Notes: generated by a model not told the origin, from the sequence alone. DNA of 64,000 bases from an uncultured Clostridium sp. (GCA_945931665.1 CAMEPL010000002.1:1-64000), one strand, 5' to 3'; counted from the first letter of the stretch, positions 9,454 through 19,814 are shown. Program-made: numbers and translations.

Positions 9454-10263
9454 TTATTTTTCTATTCTGTGTGTTTTAAAGTCCTCTAAAATATAATCTA
9501 TTTCCTCTTTAAGTGCAACTATTTCATCGATATCTCTTTCACTATCTATCTTATCAAGTCTCCTCTGATATTTAATAGCGCTACTAATTTCCCCTAAATT
9601 ATATAGTTCCTGTATTTTCTTCAGTACATCCTTTAAAGTTACAGATTTAGCTTGATACATAACCTGAGCCTTCATTATGTCTTCCCTGATTTCACTCATT
9701 TCTTCGTCCAATAAAAATGCCGCATCGGCTGCTTTTCTAAGTCTTAATGCCACATTTTCAGGTATGTAATGCTCATATTTATATTTTAAAGAATGTTCTA
9801 TAGTTGCCCAGAAGTTCATAGCAAGAGTTCTTATTTGTATTTCACAATGTATCTCCTTTGAACCTGCAATTGAATTTATAGGATATTTTATTATTAAATG
9901 ATAACTTCTATATCCACTTTCTTTAAAATTAGTTATATAATCTTTTTCATTTATAACAGTCATGTCTGTTCTATTTTTTATTAATTCAACAATTGTGTAT
10001 ATATCTTCAACAAACTGGCACATTATTCTTATACCAGCGATATCCTCTATTTCACCTTCTATATCATTAGTATCTAATCTATTAGCCTTAGATATTATAG
10101 AAGAAATCTTTTTAGTTCTCCCAGTAACAAATTCAATAGGAGAATATTCACCCTTAGTCAAAAATTCTTTTCTTATATTTTTAAATTTTACCTTAAGTTC
10201 TTCAACTGCATGTTGATAAGGAGCTAATATTTCATCCCACTTTTCGTAATTCATATTATTCAC
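9454..10263 (-). CDS. relQ: Small alarmone synthetase, RelA/SpoT-type GTP pyrophosphokinase (RelQ-like)
   Basis: EGEIEDIAGIRIMCQFVEDIY, GYRSYHLIIKYP, CEIQIRTLAMNFWATIEHSLKYK; no HD or TGS domain. Confidence 0.9.
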   Translation of the reverse strand: MNNMNYEKWDEILAPYQHAVEELKVKFKNIRKEFLTKGEYSPIEFVTGRTKKISSIISKANRLDTNDIEGEIEDIAGIRIMCQFVEDIYTIVELIKNRTDMTVINEKDYITNFKESGYRSYHLIIKYPINSIAGSKEIHCEIQIRTLAMNFWATIEHSLKYKYEHYIPENVALRLRKAADAAFLLDEEMSEIREDIMKAQVMYQAKSVTLKDVLKKIQELYNLGEISSAIKYQRRLDKIDSERDIDEIVALKEEIDYILEDFKTHRIEK

Positions 10264-10306
10264 CTTTCGTCAAATAAATTAACAATCATCATTATTTTAC
10301 CATAAT

Positions 10307-11218
10307 TTATTTTATTTTTGTATAATAAAGCAAGTCAGAGTCTTGTAGTGTATAATCAATATCATCCAAATCGGCTAAATAACTTATACATGATACTAAT
10401 GAAGCTCTAAAAAAATAGTATTCTTTGTAATTATAGGTTAATTCATTTTCTTTTATTATTTTTCTCAATAAAGTTTCTATATTCATAGGCACTTTAAGAT
10501 TTTGTTTTATCTGATTTAAATATTTATATACTGCTTGTCTATGTTTTTCCATTAAAAGTATAGCCTCATTTTTATCTAAAACTTTTCTTCCATGACCTAA
10601 TACTAGAGAATTAAATTCTAAGTATTTAATTCTATCTAATGATTTTAAATATTCCTCTATATCTTGTAAAAATAAAAAATCATATTTACTTAGAACGTCC
10701 TCACTAACTAATAAATCTCCAACAAATAACACATTATCTTTTGTTAATATACCAACACTTGCTAGAGTATGTCCCTTTAAATTTATAATTTTAAAGTCTA
10801 CATTATTTTTATTTAAAGTTCCTTCATCTATTATCGTGTCAACATGTATTTTTTCTAAATCTCTATGAAAAAGCTTTGATGTCAAAAATTTATTATGTCT
10901 CCCACCTAAGATGAAATCTGAAAATAACTCTGGTCTTTCCATAAAAAGCTTAGCATTTTCTGAAGCCATAATCTCTACTTCAGGGTATGCGTGTTTAATT
11001 TGTGTGCAGGCACCAACATGGTCTTCATGTTCATGTGTATTTACTATATATTTTGGTATTATTTTTTCATTTTCAAACATTTTAATCATATTTTTAGGTC
11101 TTAAACCACTAAGACCCGGATCAATTAATAATGCTTCATTATTTTCAAATAAATACACTCCTGTATTTGTACCACCTTTTATAAAGTATGTATTTCCAAA
11201 TACCTTCTGTAATTTCAT
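10307..11218 (-). CDS. MBL-fold metallohydrolase
   Basis: NTHEHEDHVGA (HxHxDH-like), KGHTLASVGIL, FVGDLL, LVLGHG. Confidence 0.88.
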   Translation of the reverse strand: MKLQKVFGNTYFIKGGTNTGVYLFENNEALLIDPGLSGLRPKNMIKMFENEKIIPKYIVNTHEHEDHVGACTQIKHAYPEVEIMASENAKLFMERPELFSDFILGGRHNKFLTSKLFHRDLEKIHVDTIIDEGTLNKNNVDFKIINLKGHTLASVGILTKDNVLFVGDLLVSEDVLSKYDFLFLQDIEEYLKSLDRIKYLEFNSLVLGHGRKVLDKNEAILLMEKHRQAVYKYLNQIKQNLKVPMNIETLLRKIIKENELTYNYKEYYFFRASLVSCISYLADLDDIDYTLQDSDLLYYTKIK

Positions 11219-11389
11219 AAAAGTACACCCCTTGTATAAATTTAAATTTCATTAAACTCCTTATATATTATACCATGTATATTTTTCTTATTTATGAACT
11301 ATTTAGGGCTTATATTATATAATTCGCTTATTTAAGTACATATTTTATAAGTCTTTATTTATTTAATGATGACTGGATTTATCTTATTT

Positions 11390-12124
11390 TTAATACCATT
11401 TAGTAAGTAAAATTCTTTTTATTCTATTTATAACGTTTATATTTTTTTCTTTTGTTATCCTAATTTTAACTTTATATGCAAAGTCAGAATACAACATACT
11501 CTCTATAAAATACTCTACTATACCTCTATCTTTATATGGTATATTTATTAATTCATTTCCTAAAATTCTAGCATCTAAGTTCATTATTTTATCTTCAAAG
11601 TTAAGTCTCTCTTTTTTAGATAAATAATCCTTCTCTGGTTTAAATTTTTCACAGTATTTTATTGAGAAATTTAAAACTTCATCACTTATATCTACACCAT
11701 ATAATTTTTTCATGTCATTCTTATAATTCATATTTTGTTCTATTACTCTATTTAAGTTAGCATTATATTCGTCTTTTTTCCAATGCCCAAATAATCTACA
11801 GTTAAGCGGTCTAACTTCATATATTAAACATCTATTATTTTCATCTCTAAATGGACATGAATTTTTCTTCATTAATTCCATAAAATAATAATCAACTATT
11901 CTCTCGATAGATTCTTTTCTAAGCTCATCTTTGTCTGCTAAATATCTATATATGTTTAAAAACTCTATTAAATTAATACCAACCGACTCCATGCAGCAGT
12001 TTCCGCACCCACTGCAATCACCTTTTGGTAATGTAGCGTATATTTCATTTAATTTTTCAAAATAACCATTTTTCTCACAGAACGCAATACTTTCTAGTAT
12101 TTGTTGTCTTTTTATACTAGCCAT
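11390..12124 (-). CDS. YkgJ family cysteine-cluster protein
   Basis: CSGCGNCCMES ... CPFRDENNRCLIYEVRPLNCRLFGHW. Confidence 0.85.
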   Translation of the reverse strand: MASIKRQQILESIAFCEKNGYFEKLNEIYATLPKGDCSGCGNCCMESVGINLIEFLNIYRYLADKDELRKESIERIVDYYFMELMKKNSCPFRDENNRCLIYEVRPLNCRLFGHWKKDEYNANLNRVIEQNMNYKNDMKKLYGVDISDEVLNFSIKYCEKFKPEKDYLSKKERLNFEDKIMNLDARILGNELINIPYKDRGIVEYFIESMLYSDFAYKVKIRITKEKNINVINRIKRILLTKWY

Positions 12125-12208
12125 AATTTTCTCCTCTTGTTATAATTATTTAGTTAATACAAAAACTTATTATAACATATTTTTGAATATAAATTAGGAG
12201 GTATATAT

Positions 12209-12460
12209 ATGAACAGATATACTAAAATTATTAATATGATGGAAAGTTATTTCACTAAGGATTTTGAAAAAACTAAAAAAGGATTTACTAAAGTAAGAGA
12301 AGTAAAAGAAGAAACAGTAAGAAAAGCCTTCTTAAAAGGAAACTGTGAAGTTTTAGTAATACTTGAAGATTCTGATAGAGAAATATTAATCGATGATTTC
12401 TCTCCTGATGAAGATATAAAAAAATACTTAGGAGCATCTTTTATAAACCCAAGAAGATAG
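12209..12460 (+). CDS. Hypothetical protein (83 aa)
   Basis: ORF with GGAGG upstream; no family recognised. Confidence 0.65.
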   Translation: MNRYTKIINMMESYFTKDFEKTKKGFTKVREVKEETVRKAFLKGNCEVLVILEDSDREILIDDFSPDEDIKKYLGASFINPRR

Positions 12461-12510
12461 TAATCTCTACATTACAAAATAATTACTTTATAATATAAAA
12501 TAAACACAAA

Positions 12511-12558
12511 CCAAAAGAGCTGACTTCAATAATTTTATCGTTGTCAGCTCTTTTGATT
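12511..12558. terminator. Bidirectional intrinsic terminator
   Basis: AAAAGAGCTGAC...GTCAGCTCTTTT between convergent genes. Confidence 0.85.
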
Positions 12559-12598
12559 TTAATTTCATGAAAAACTATGTATTTATTTTTATCGCAGA

Positions 12599-14377
12599 TT
12601 AAAATACTGTGTCACACAATCCACAATATGCATCTACTGGACTTACCCCTGTAAATTCAGAACGTCCTAACATTTTTTCTACTAATAGTTTTAATGTATA
12701 GTCCTTACTGTCGTATGTATTTATATAAGTTTGAACTTGAGGAACATCAGCTAAATGGAATGGTGATAATACTGATACAAATATAGTTGGTATTTCATGT
12801 ACATAGAATGGCATATCTGGAGTTCCTTTTGCCATAGTCCACTCTATACGTTGATGAGTATTTGCACCTACATTAGCTACATTTATTATTAAGTCATATT
12901 TTCCTGTTAATTCTGCAATTGGACGTTTTTGTGAATAAACATCTAATAACTTCATAAGAATTTGTTCTTTTGGAAGTTTCATTATTTTTTCCATAGCAGA
13001 TTCATATATTTCAACTTCAAATCCTTCTTGTTCTAATAATTCTTTTATTTCTTCTATTGGAGTTTTCTTTCCTCCGCCCATTAATTCTGATATACCATTC
13101 GCTATTCCTTTAACATTTACAAGTAATACTCTTTTATGTTTTTCTGGGCTTATTGGAAATATATTTTCTTCATTTTTAACTAATGTTATAGATTTATCTG
13201 ATATTTCTTTTGCTATCTCTTTGTAGCTATCTAAACCTATTTTAGCCATAGCTTCTTCTTTTGGTTGAAGAATTTCTGTTTTTGGTTTATTGTGAAGTCC
13301 TAAAGCAGCTTTTGTTCCTAATATTCTAGTTAAAGCTTCCTCTAATCTTTCATCAGTTATTATTCCCTTTCTATACCCTTCTATCATCCATTCAAAATCT
13401 TCTTCTGGATCATTGAAGAATAAGAACATATCACTACCTGCTGCTATTGCAGTCGGTAACATTTCACTACGTTTCATTGATGAAGTCATAGCAACCATAT
13501 GAGATGCGTCAGTTACAACTAAACCATTGAATCCCATTTTTCCTCTTAATAAATCTGTTAATATATATTTATTTAATGTTGCTGGCATTAATAATTCTTT
13601 TTTAGTTGCATTTGGATTAAAGTAACGTACATACTCTGGTAAGGCTATATGTCCTGCCATTATTGATGGAATACCTGCATCTATTAATCCGCCATATACT
13701 TTTCCGAATGTTTCATCCCATTCTTCTGGTGAAAGTGTATTTGGTGCAAAAGATAAGTGTTGGTCTCTTTCATCTATACCATCCCCAGGGAAATGTTTAG
13801 CCGCTGGTGCAACTCCATTTTCCATCATACCTCTCATAAATTCTAATGATAATTCTAAAGTTTTGTCAGCATCTTTTGAAAATCCTCTATTTGTTGTTAT
13901 AGGATTTCTCCAGTTTATCATTAAGTCTACTACTGGCGCAAAACTCCAGTTACATCCAATTGCTGCAGATTCAATTGCAGAAATTTTACCTAATTCATAA
14001 GCATACTCTTTGTTATCTGCTGCACCTACTTTTATTCCAGCAGCTATATAAGTTCCATCTAAACAAGCTCCATTTCCGCCACCTTCTGTATTTGCAGCTA
14101 TTAATAGAGGTATTTTACTATTTTCTTGAAGTATTTTATTTTGGTCATATACTTGATCAGACATTGCAGGGTTATAACGAACTCCCCCAATATTATAATT
14201 ATCTAATACACTTTTTAAATAATCTTCTTCACGACTAGACCCCATGTTAACAAATAATTGTCCTATTTTTTCTTCTATTGTCATATTTGCGATAGTGTCT
14301 TTTACCCATTTTATACCTTGTTCATCAAGGTTATATGGTTTTTCTTTTAAATTTACCATTATGTTTCCATCCTTCAT
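12599..14377 (-). CDS. Glycoside hydrolase family 3, beta-N-acetylhexosaminidase-like
   Basis: KHFPGDGIDERDQHLS (NagZ-type His/Asp loop), VVTDASHM nucleophile; no signal peptide. Start probably 14359 (MVNLKEKPY). Confidence 0.88.
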   Translation of the reverse strand: MKDGNIMVNLKEKPYNLDEQGIKWVKDTIANMTIEEKIGQLFVNMGSSREEDYLKSVLDNYNIGGVRYNPAMSDQVYDQNKILQENSKIPLLIAANTEGGGNGACLDGTYIAAGIKVGAADNKEYAYELGKISAIESAAIGCNWSFAPVVDLMINWRNPITTNRGFSKDADKTLELSLEFMRGMMENGVAPAAKHFPGDGIDERDQHLSFAPNTLSPEEWDETFGKVYGGLIDAGIPSIMAGHIALPEYVRYFNPNATKKELLMPATLNKYILTDLLRGKMGFNGLVVTDASHMVAMTSSMKRSEMLPTAIAAGSDMFLFFNDPEEDFEWMIEGYRKGIITDERLEEALTRILGTKAALGLHNKPKTEILQPKEEAMAKIGLDSYKEIAKEISDKSITLVKNEENIFPISPEKHKRVLLVNVKGIANGISELMGGGKKTPIEEIKELLEQEGFEVEIYESAMEKIMKLPKEQILMKLLDVYSQKRPIAELTGKYDLIINVANVGANTHQRIEWTMAKGTPDMPFYVHEIPTIFVSVLSPFHLADVPQVQTYINTYDSKDYTLKLLVEKMLGRSEFTGVSPVDAYCGLCDTVF

Positions 14378-14455
14378 TTATTTCTATATTTCTATTTTAT
14401 ATTCATTCTATTTCACTCTCGCCCAAAAACATGTTGAACGAGTTTATTTTAAAAT

Positions 14456-15898
14456 TTATTGCGCATTTTCACGACGAGATTTTAACTCTGCTGTTACCTC
14501 ATCTACTACTTTTTTACTTAATGGGAATGTAAATAACATTACTAATAAAACTCCTAAGTATATAAGTCCTGGTATTAATATATTCACATCATATACTCTA
14601 TTTATTACTTCTGCTGTTTGAACAGTTGCTGCTGATTGATATCCAATTAAAGCTAATACAAATCCACCAAGTCCTGTTGCTAATGCTTGTCCAACTTTTC
14701 TAAAGAATGAATAGATTGCATATACTGTAGCATCATCTCTTTTTCCATTTTTCATTTCTTGATAATCACACACATCTGTTAAATATGCCCAAGAATACAT
14801 ACTATATATTCCGAATCCTATACCATTTACAAACATTAATGCATAATATGTTGTTATATTTGTAACTCTCATAAAGTAAAGAGCAATTAATGTTATAGTT
14901 GCTAATGCTAAACCAACACACCCAACTTCTTTTTTACCGTATTTTTGTGCTAATTTAGAAGCAAATATTGAACTCCCTGCCATAGCAGCTGTATTTACAA
15001 GTGTCGCAAGCATCATTGCTTTTGCGTTTCTAAAATAGTCAATAAATAAGTAACTACGTAATGCTGTTGTCATTGTTGAAGCTACTAATACTAATGTAGT
15101 TGAAAGTATTAAAGAAACTAATGCTTTATTTTTAACTAAACTTTTCATTAATCCAAAGAAACTTTGTTTTGGTACATTTTCTTGTTTTTGTGATACATCA
15201 ACTTTTACACGTTCAGTACTTAAACTGTAGCAAAGTAAGTGACATATTAATCCAAGTACTGAAAATACTATACCTACTATTGTAAATCTTTCCGCTACAA
15301 CTACTTGATTACCAAGTTTATCAGTTGCATATAAGAACATTGGTGCTATCATATTTATTGCTAATCCTGCACATAAAGCCCCCATAGTACGGAACGTAGA
15401 TAAAGATGCTCTATCTTTTGCTTCTGGACTTATTACTGAAGCCATTGATCCATAAGGTATATTTATTCCTGTATAACAAAAACTTCCCCAAACTATATAA
15501 GTAACTGCTATATAAGCTATTTTTGCTGTCATACTCCAATCTTTAATAAAATGCATCCATATAAGTGCATTAGATATTGCTATCGGAAAACTCATTCTTA
15601 AAATCCAAGGACGATACTTTCCTGCTTTAGTTGGTTTTGCTGTATCAACGATTCTACCCATACCTACATCTGTAAAAGCATCTATGAATTTAGATAACAT
15701 GAATATAGTCCCTACTACACCACCATTTATTCCTAAAACCTTTGTACAAAATACTAATAAGAAACTACTTACAAATAAGAATGAAAAGTCATTTCCGAAA
15801 TCTCCAAATAAGTAGGCAACTTTATCTCTTAGACCAAATGGCCTCTGTTGCACTTCTTCATATTGATTAATTTTTTCCGCCGTATTGTTAGCTATCAT
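14456..15898 (-). CDS. MFS sugar transporter, glycoside-pentoside-hexuronide:cation symporter family
   Basis: LRDKVAYLFGDFGNDFSF..., FIDAFTDVGMGRIVD, GKYRPWIL, polytopic. Confidence 0.88.
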   Translation of the reverse strand: MIANNTAEKINQYEEVQQRPFGLRDKVAYLFGDFGNDFSFLFVSSFLLVFCTKVLGINGGVVGTIFMLSKFIDAFTDVGMGRIVDTAKPTKAGKYRPWILRMSFPIAISNALIWMHFIKDWSMTAKIAYIAVTYIVWGSFCYTGINIPYGSMASVISPEAKDRASLSTFRTMGALCAGLAINMIAPMFLYATDKLGNQVVVAERFTIVGIVFSVLGLICHLLCYSLSTERVKVDVSQKQENVPKQSFFGLMKSLVKNKALVSLILSTTLVLVASTMTTALRSYLFIDYFRNAKAMMLATLVNTAAMAGSSIFASKLAQKYGKKEVGCVGLALATITLIALYFMRVTNITTYYALMFVNGIGFGIYSMYSWAYLTDVCDYQEMKNGKRDDATVYAIYSFFRKVGQALATGLGGFVLALIGYQSAATVQTAEVINRVYDVNILIPGLIYLGVLLVMLFTFPLSKKVVDEVTAELKSRRENAQ

Positions 15899-15977
15899 TT
15901 AATACTCTCCTTTTTTAATATATTTTTTATTATTATATAATTGCTATTTTGTGTTATATAATTAACACTTTACATTG

Positions 15978-16022
15978 AAACGTTTTCTTGATTTTATTTC
16001 TTTATCAAATAAACGTTTTCTT
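15978..16022. promoter_or_regulatory. Two direct copies of AAACGTTTTCTT, 33 bp apart
   Basis: 15978-15989 and 16011-16022, in the divergent intergenic region between the symporter and the AraC regulator. Confidence 0.55.
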
Positions 16023-16207
16023 TTTGTCATTTAATGTAATTTAAGCCATAAATAATTAATTTTGTTTCGATAAAGTACTTTATATTCACCACTTGTTAAA
16101 AATTATACAGGAATATGTTGGATGTATGTTATAATAATTTAAAGGTTAATTTGTCTATTTTTTAGGTATATTCTTATAAAATATCGACATTAAATAAGGA
16201 GAGACAC

Positions 16208-17437
16208 ATGCTAAAAACAACTTTTAATTATAATGAGTTCTATAATCTAATGACATCTATATTAAATAGCTCATTAAATTTACCTACTATGAAACTTAAT
16301 GAGACCGATAAATTTATCAATCATCCATATTCTAAATTTAGAAAAATTATTTGGCCAGATTACAATATTTTTAATAACCAAGATATTAATAATTTATATA
16401 GAACTGATAATGGTTACTTAAAAGTAATAAAAAGTTCTATGAAGTTTGTATCAATAGTTTTAACAATGCCTAAAGAAATCTCTGATGATATATTACTTTT
16501 AGGGCCATTTTTAGAAATGCCACCAACTGATAGCTTTATTGAAACCTTAATGAAAGAAAATAATTTAGATGAAAGCATTCGCAATACTATTTTCACTTAT
16601 TATAAATCTCTACCAATAGTTAATTCTATTAATGTTATATCAACCTTAAACGCAATCTTAAGTTCATTTTTAATAGGTTATAATAACTCCCATATATGCC
16701 ATGTTAACTTTGATGAGAAAAAACTCAAAAAAATAGATTATATAAATAGAGATGACTCAGAGTTTAATAATGAATATTATAAAAAATATAGGGAGTACCT
16801 GTCTAATATATCAAATTGTGTTAGTATAGGAAAATTCGATGAAGCTAAAGAATATCTAAAATTATATATACAATTGACAGGATTTTTTAAAGAACACTCT
16901 ATTGATCAAATTAAACATAATTTATATACACTAAATTCAAGATTAGAATCTTCATTATTGAAAACATCTATTCCTGGAAGCCATGTATATCTACTATATA
17001 AAAAAATTGAGGTACAGATAAAAAATGAAGATAATCTATCTACTCTAGAGAAACTTCCTTATAAAATCCTCAAAAAATACTGTCTTCTGAGTACTAATTA
17101 TAATCTAAAAAGTTACTCTCTTACAGTGCGTAATGCAATAGAATACATAAATTTAAACTTAAACATGGAATTGTCTTTATCTAGTGTGTCAGAAATATTA
17201 GATAAAAATCCATCCTTTTTATCTAACCAATTTAAAAAGGAAACAGGAAAAACAATTACAAAATATATACAAGAAACCCGTATTGAAAAAGCAATAAATT
17301 TATTAACTACTACAGAACTAAGTATTCAAGAAATATCTGAAACAGTTGGTATACATGATTTAAGCTGGTTTTCAAAATTATTTAAAAATATCGTAGGAGT
17401 TTCACCTAGCCAATATAGAGCTACTGAATTTAGTTAA
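16208..17437 (+). CDS. AraC-family transcriptional regulator
   Basis: C-terminal double HTH: NLNMELSLSSVSEILDKNPSFLSNQFKKETGKTITKYIQETRIEKAINLLTTTELSIQEISETVGIHDLSWFSKLFKNIVGVSPSQYR. Confidence 0.92.
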   Translation: MLKTTFNYNEFYNLMTSILNSSLNLPTMKLNETDKFINHPYSKFRKIIWPDYNIFNNQDINNLYRTDNGYLKVIKSSMKFVSIVLTMPKEISDDILLLGPFLEMPPTDSFIETLMKENNLDESIRNTIFTYYKSLPIVNSINVISTLNAILSSFLIGYNNSHICHVNFDEKKLKKIDYINRDDSEFNNEYYKKYREYLSNISNCVSIGKFDEAKEYLKLYIQLTGFFKEHSIDQIKHNLYTLNSRLESSLLKTSIPGSHVYLLYKKIEVQIKNEDNLSTLEKLPYKILKKYCLLSTNYNLKSYSLTVRNAIEYINLNLNMELSLSSVSEILDKNPSFLSNQFKKETGKTITKYIQETRIEKAINLLTTTELSIQEISETVGIHDLSWFSKLFKNIVGVSPSQYRATEFS

Positions 17438-17459
17438 TATAATATAAGATAAGATAAAC

Positions 17460-17489
17460 AAGCCATCTGCAATCAGATGGCTCTTTTGA
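17460..17489 (+). terminator. Intrinsic terminator after AraC gene
   Basis: AGCCATCTGcaatCAGATGGCTCTTTT. Confidence 0.85.
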
Positions 17490-17512
17490 AATAAATATAA
17501 TTTTTATAATAA

Positions 17513-17550
17513 AAGAAGGATGTATAATCACTATTATACATCCTTCTTAT
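17513..17550 (-). terminator. Intrinsic terminator after SH3b protein gene
   Basis: AGAAGGATGTATAATcactATTATACATCCTTCT. Confidence 0.8.
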
Positions 17551-17562
17551 ATTTATACTTTA

Positions 17563-18636
17563 TTATTTTACAAAGTGTACTGCTCCAGTTATTCCACTAT
17601 AGTTACTTGAGAAGTAGTTAGTAAATTCGCTTATTGATTTAACTATCATACTACCTTCTGGTTGTCCATTATAATTATAGTTATCAGAATAATATACTTT
17701 TCCATCTTTTATAGCATGTATAAATAAAACATGTCCTACAGTACTAGTTGATCTATAACTTCTTGGGAAAGTAACAACTACGTTGTATACGTCTTTTCCA
17801 CCATTAGCATTTACTAAGTTTGTAAGGCAATTTACACCTGCATATTTCTTTTGAGTATATCCAGTACGAGTTTTTCCGTTAGTTGTTAATTTTGAATACC
17901 ATTGGCTACCATTCCAGTATGTATCTGGTGTTTGATATATGTTTAATGCTTTAAGTTGTGAATAAACATATAAAGAACATTGTTTTGAGAAATTAGTTCT
18001 CCCTGTCATTGCTTTAGCTTGTGCATATGTAGAAGCTATTTGACTTTTTATTTGGCTAACTGTTTTAGTAGCTGTTGTTGTATTATTAGTAGTTCCTGTT
18101 GAAGTTGATTCTGATGTTGAACCACTTGAAGTTGTTCCAGTTGATACATATGTTTTACTTACCCATCCGTATCCACCGTTGTAGCTTATTTTATACCATC
18201 CATTGCTTTCTCCATATATAGTAACCACTTTACCTTTACTTAAAACTCCTAATATACTATATGATGTTGATGCTCCACTTCTAACATTTAATGAATTAGC
18301 TGTTATTGTTCCTGTTTTTGAACTTTGTGCAGTCCCTGCTGAAGTTGAGCCTGATGTTGAACTATCTGAGCTTGATGAGATATATTTTCCACTAACCCAT
18401 CCATCATTGCCCTTGTAGCTTATTTTATGCCATCCATTTTGAGTATCTTTTATTTCAACTTTATTTCCTTTACTTACTGTTCCTAGAATGCTGTGTGATG
18501 TTGATGCACCACTTCTAACATTTAATGAATCAGCTGTTACAGTTCCGCAACTTGCCGCACTAACAGGAGTTGTTACTCCTAACATAGTGATTACTGCTCC
18601 TATAATAGCTGTAGTTTTAACAAATTTCTTTAACAT
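17563..18636 (-). CDS. Secreted protein, two SH3b domains plus C-terminal Cys/His (CHAP/NlpC-like) domain
   Basis: Signal peptide; two copies of ADSLNVRSGASTSHSILGTVSKG...GWHKISYKGNDGWVSGKYIS; NFSKQCSLYVYSQL and GHVLFIHAI. Confidence 0.85.
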   Translation of the reverse strand: MLKKFVKTTAIIGAVITMLGVTTPVSAASCGTVTADSLNVRSGASTSHSILGTVSKGNKVEIKDTQNGWHKISYKGNDGWVSGKYISSSSDSSTSGSTSAGTAQSSKTGTITANSLNVRSGASTSYSILGVLSKGKVVTIYGESNGWYKISYNGGYGWVSKTYVSTGTTSSGSTSESTSTGTTNNTTTATKTVSQIKSQIASTYAQAKAMTGRTNFSKQCSLYVYSQLKALNIYQTPDTYWNGSQWYSKLTTNGKTRTGYTQKKYAGVNCLTNLVNANGGKDVYNVVVTFPRSYRSTSTVGHVLFIHAIKDGKVYYSDNYNYNGQPEGSMIVKSISEFTNYFSSNYSGITGAVHFVK

Positions 18637-18978
18637 AAATTATTTTCCTCCTAAATTCTTTTTTATTAAGAAAATCTTTATTATAAATACTTTTCATTAT
18701 AAATAATTTTGATGTTGATTTCCTTAAAACCTGTTTCTTAAAACTCATTTAAGTAATTTCTATATTTTAAAATTTTTGTTGTTTTTTTCCTTGTCATATA
18801 TATATCATATTACATTTTCGTAATCTTTTAAACCTTTTTTTGAAAAAAAGTTACATATTTGTTACTTTTTTGAATTCAGTTTTTGAATTATTTTTGTTAA
18901 AACCTAGTAATTTCAATGTGTTTGATATTTTTCTATTTTGTAATTTTTTTCTAAATATATTTTTTTATTTTTAATGTA

Positions 18979-19090
18979 TATAATCTATAAATTTGCACAA
19001 TAATACTATTGTAATTTAAATATTTAACTCAATCTCCCCCAATTTAATTGAGCTTTCATTCCCCCAAATGAAAGCTCTTATTTTTTATAA
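18979..19090 (+). ncRNA. Candidate orphan small RNA, two hairpins with C-rich loops and terminator
   Basis: TATAAT at 18979-18984; CTCAAT-ctcccccaattta-ATTGAG then GAGCTTTCAT-tcccccaa-ATGAAAGCTC followed by TTATTTTTT; no ORF explains it. Confidence 0.55.
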
Positions 19091-19183
19091 GATTTATAAA
19101 TAAATATAAACCAAATATGCTTGATAAAATTTATTCTTATATGATAATTTAAATACTAATACTATATAAAATTGGAGGCTGTC

Positions 19184-19525
19184 ATGATTCAAATAGGAAA
19201 AATAAATTTAGATTGTGATTTTGAATGTAGAACAATCCGAGAAGAAGATGATGATTTAGATATATATGTAGATGTAAATTATAGATGTCTTGATATAGAC
19301 CTTGGTGATAATAACTTCTTTAACTCTAGAATTCAATTTCCATTTGTAAGATCTGTACTACTTAGAATAAATAAAAATATGGAAACTATTACTGTTCATT
19401 TAATGAGAGATATTGATTTATTCTCAGCATTCGCTAATTTCGAATTAGATTTAACCAATCAAGTTCTTTGTATAAAAAATGAATATGAAAAAGTAATCAT
19501 GTCTAAAATCATAATAGATAAATAA
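19184..19525 (+). CDS. Hypothetical protein (113 aa)
   Basis: ATG at 19184 behind GGAGG; terminator follows. Confidence 0.7.
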   Translation: MIQIGKINLDCDFECRTIREEDDDLDIYVDVNYRCLDIDLGDNNFFNSRIQFPFVRSVLLRINKNMETITVHLMRDIDLFSAFANFELDLTNQVLCIKNEYEKVIMSKIIIDK

Positions 19526-19530
19526 TTTAT

Positions 19531-19570
19531 CAAAATATAAGAGGGCTCTAGCTTGCCCGCTTATATTTTT
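19531..19570 (+). terminator. Intrinsic terminator
   Basis: AAAATATAAGaGGGCtctagcttGCCCgCTTATATTTTT. Confidence 0.8.
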
Positions 19571-19814
19571 GCAGATTCAAATTTATATTTATTATATTAT
19601 CTATGTTAATATCATTATTTATTGTATAATAAGTATTGCATTATAACAAATATCATACTTAATTTATACATTATTTTTTTTATATGAACAAATATATATG
19701 CCTATTTGTTATAATAAGTTTATTAATGATATATTTTTGAGGATTATCTTAATCCTTAGTCAAAATAAGAATATATTTTTATTATTTTTTAGATAGTTGA
19801 AAGGAGTTATTTAT

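Noticed and set aside
18640-18960. Riboswitch (c-di-AMP or similar) in the long leader of the SH3b protein
   Set aside because: Leader is almost pure A/T with no recognisable aptamer motifs by eye.
19739-19760. GGATTA-tct-TAATCC hairpin before the CBS pyrophosphatase gene
   Set aside because: Short stem with no T-tract or extended structure; too weak to call a regulatory RNA.
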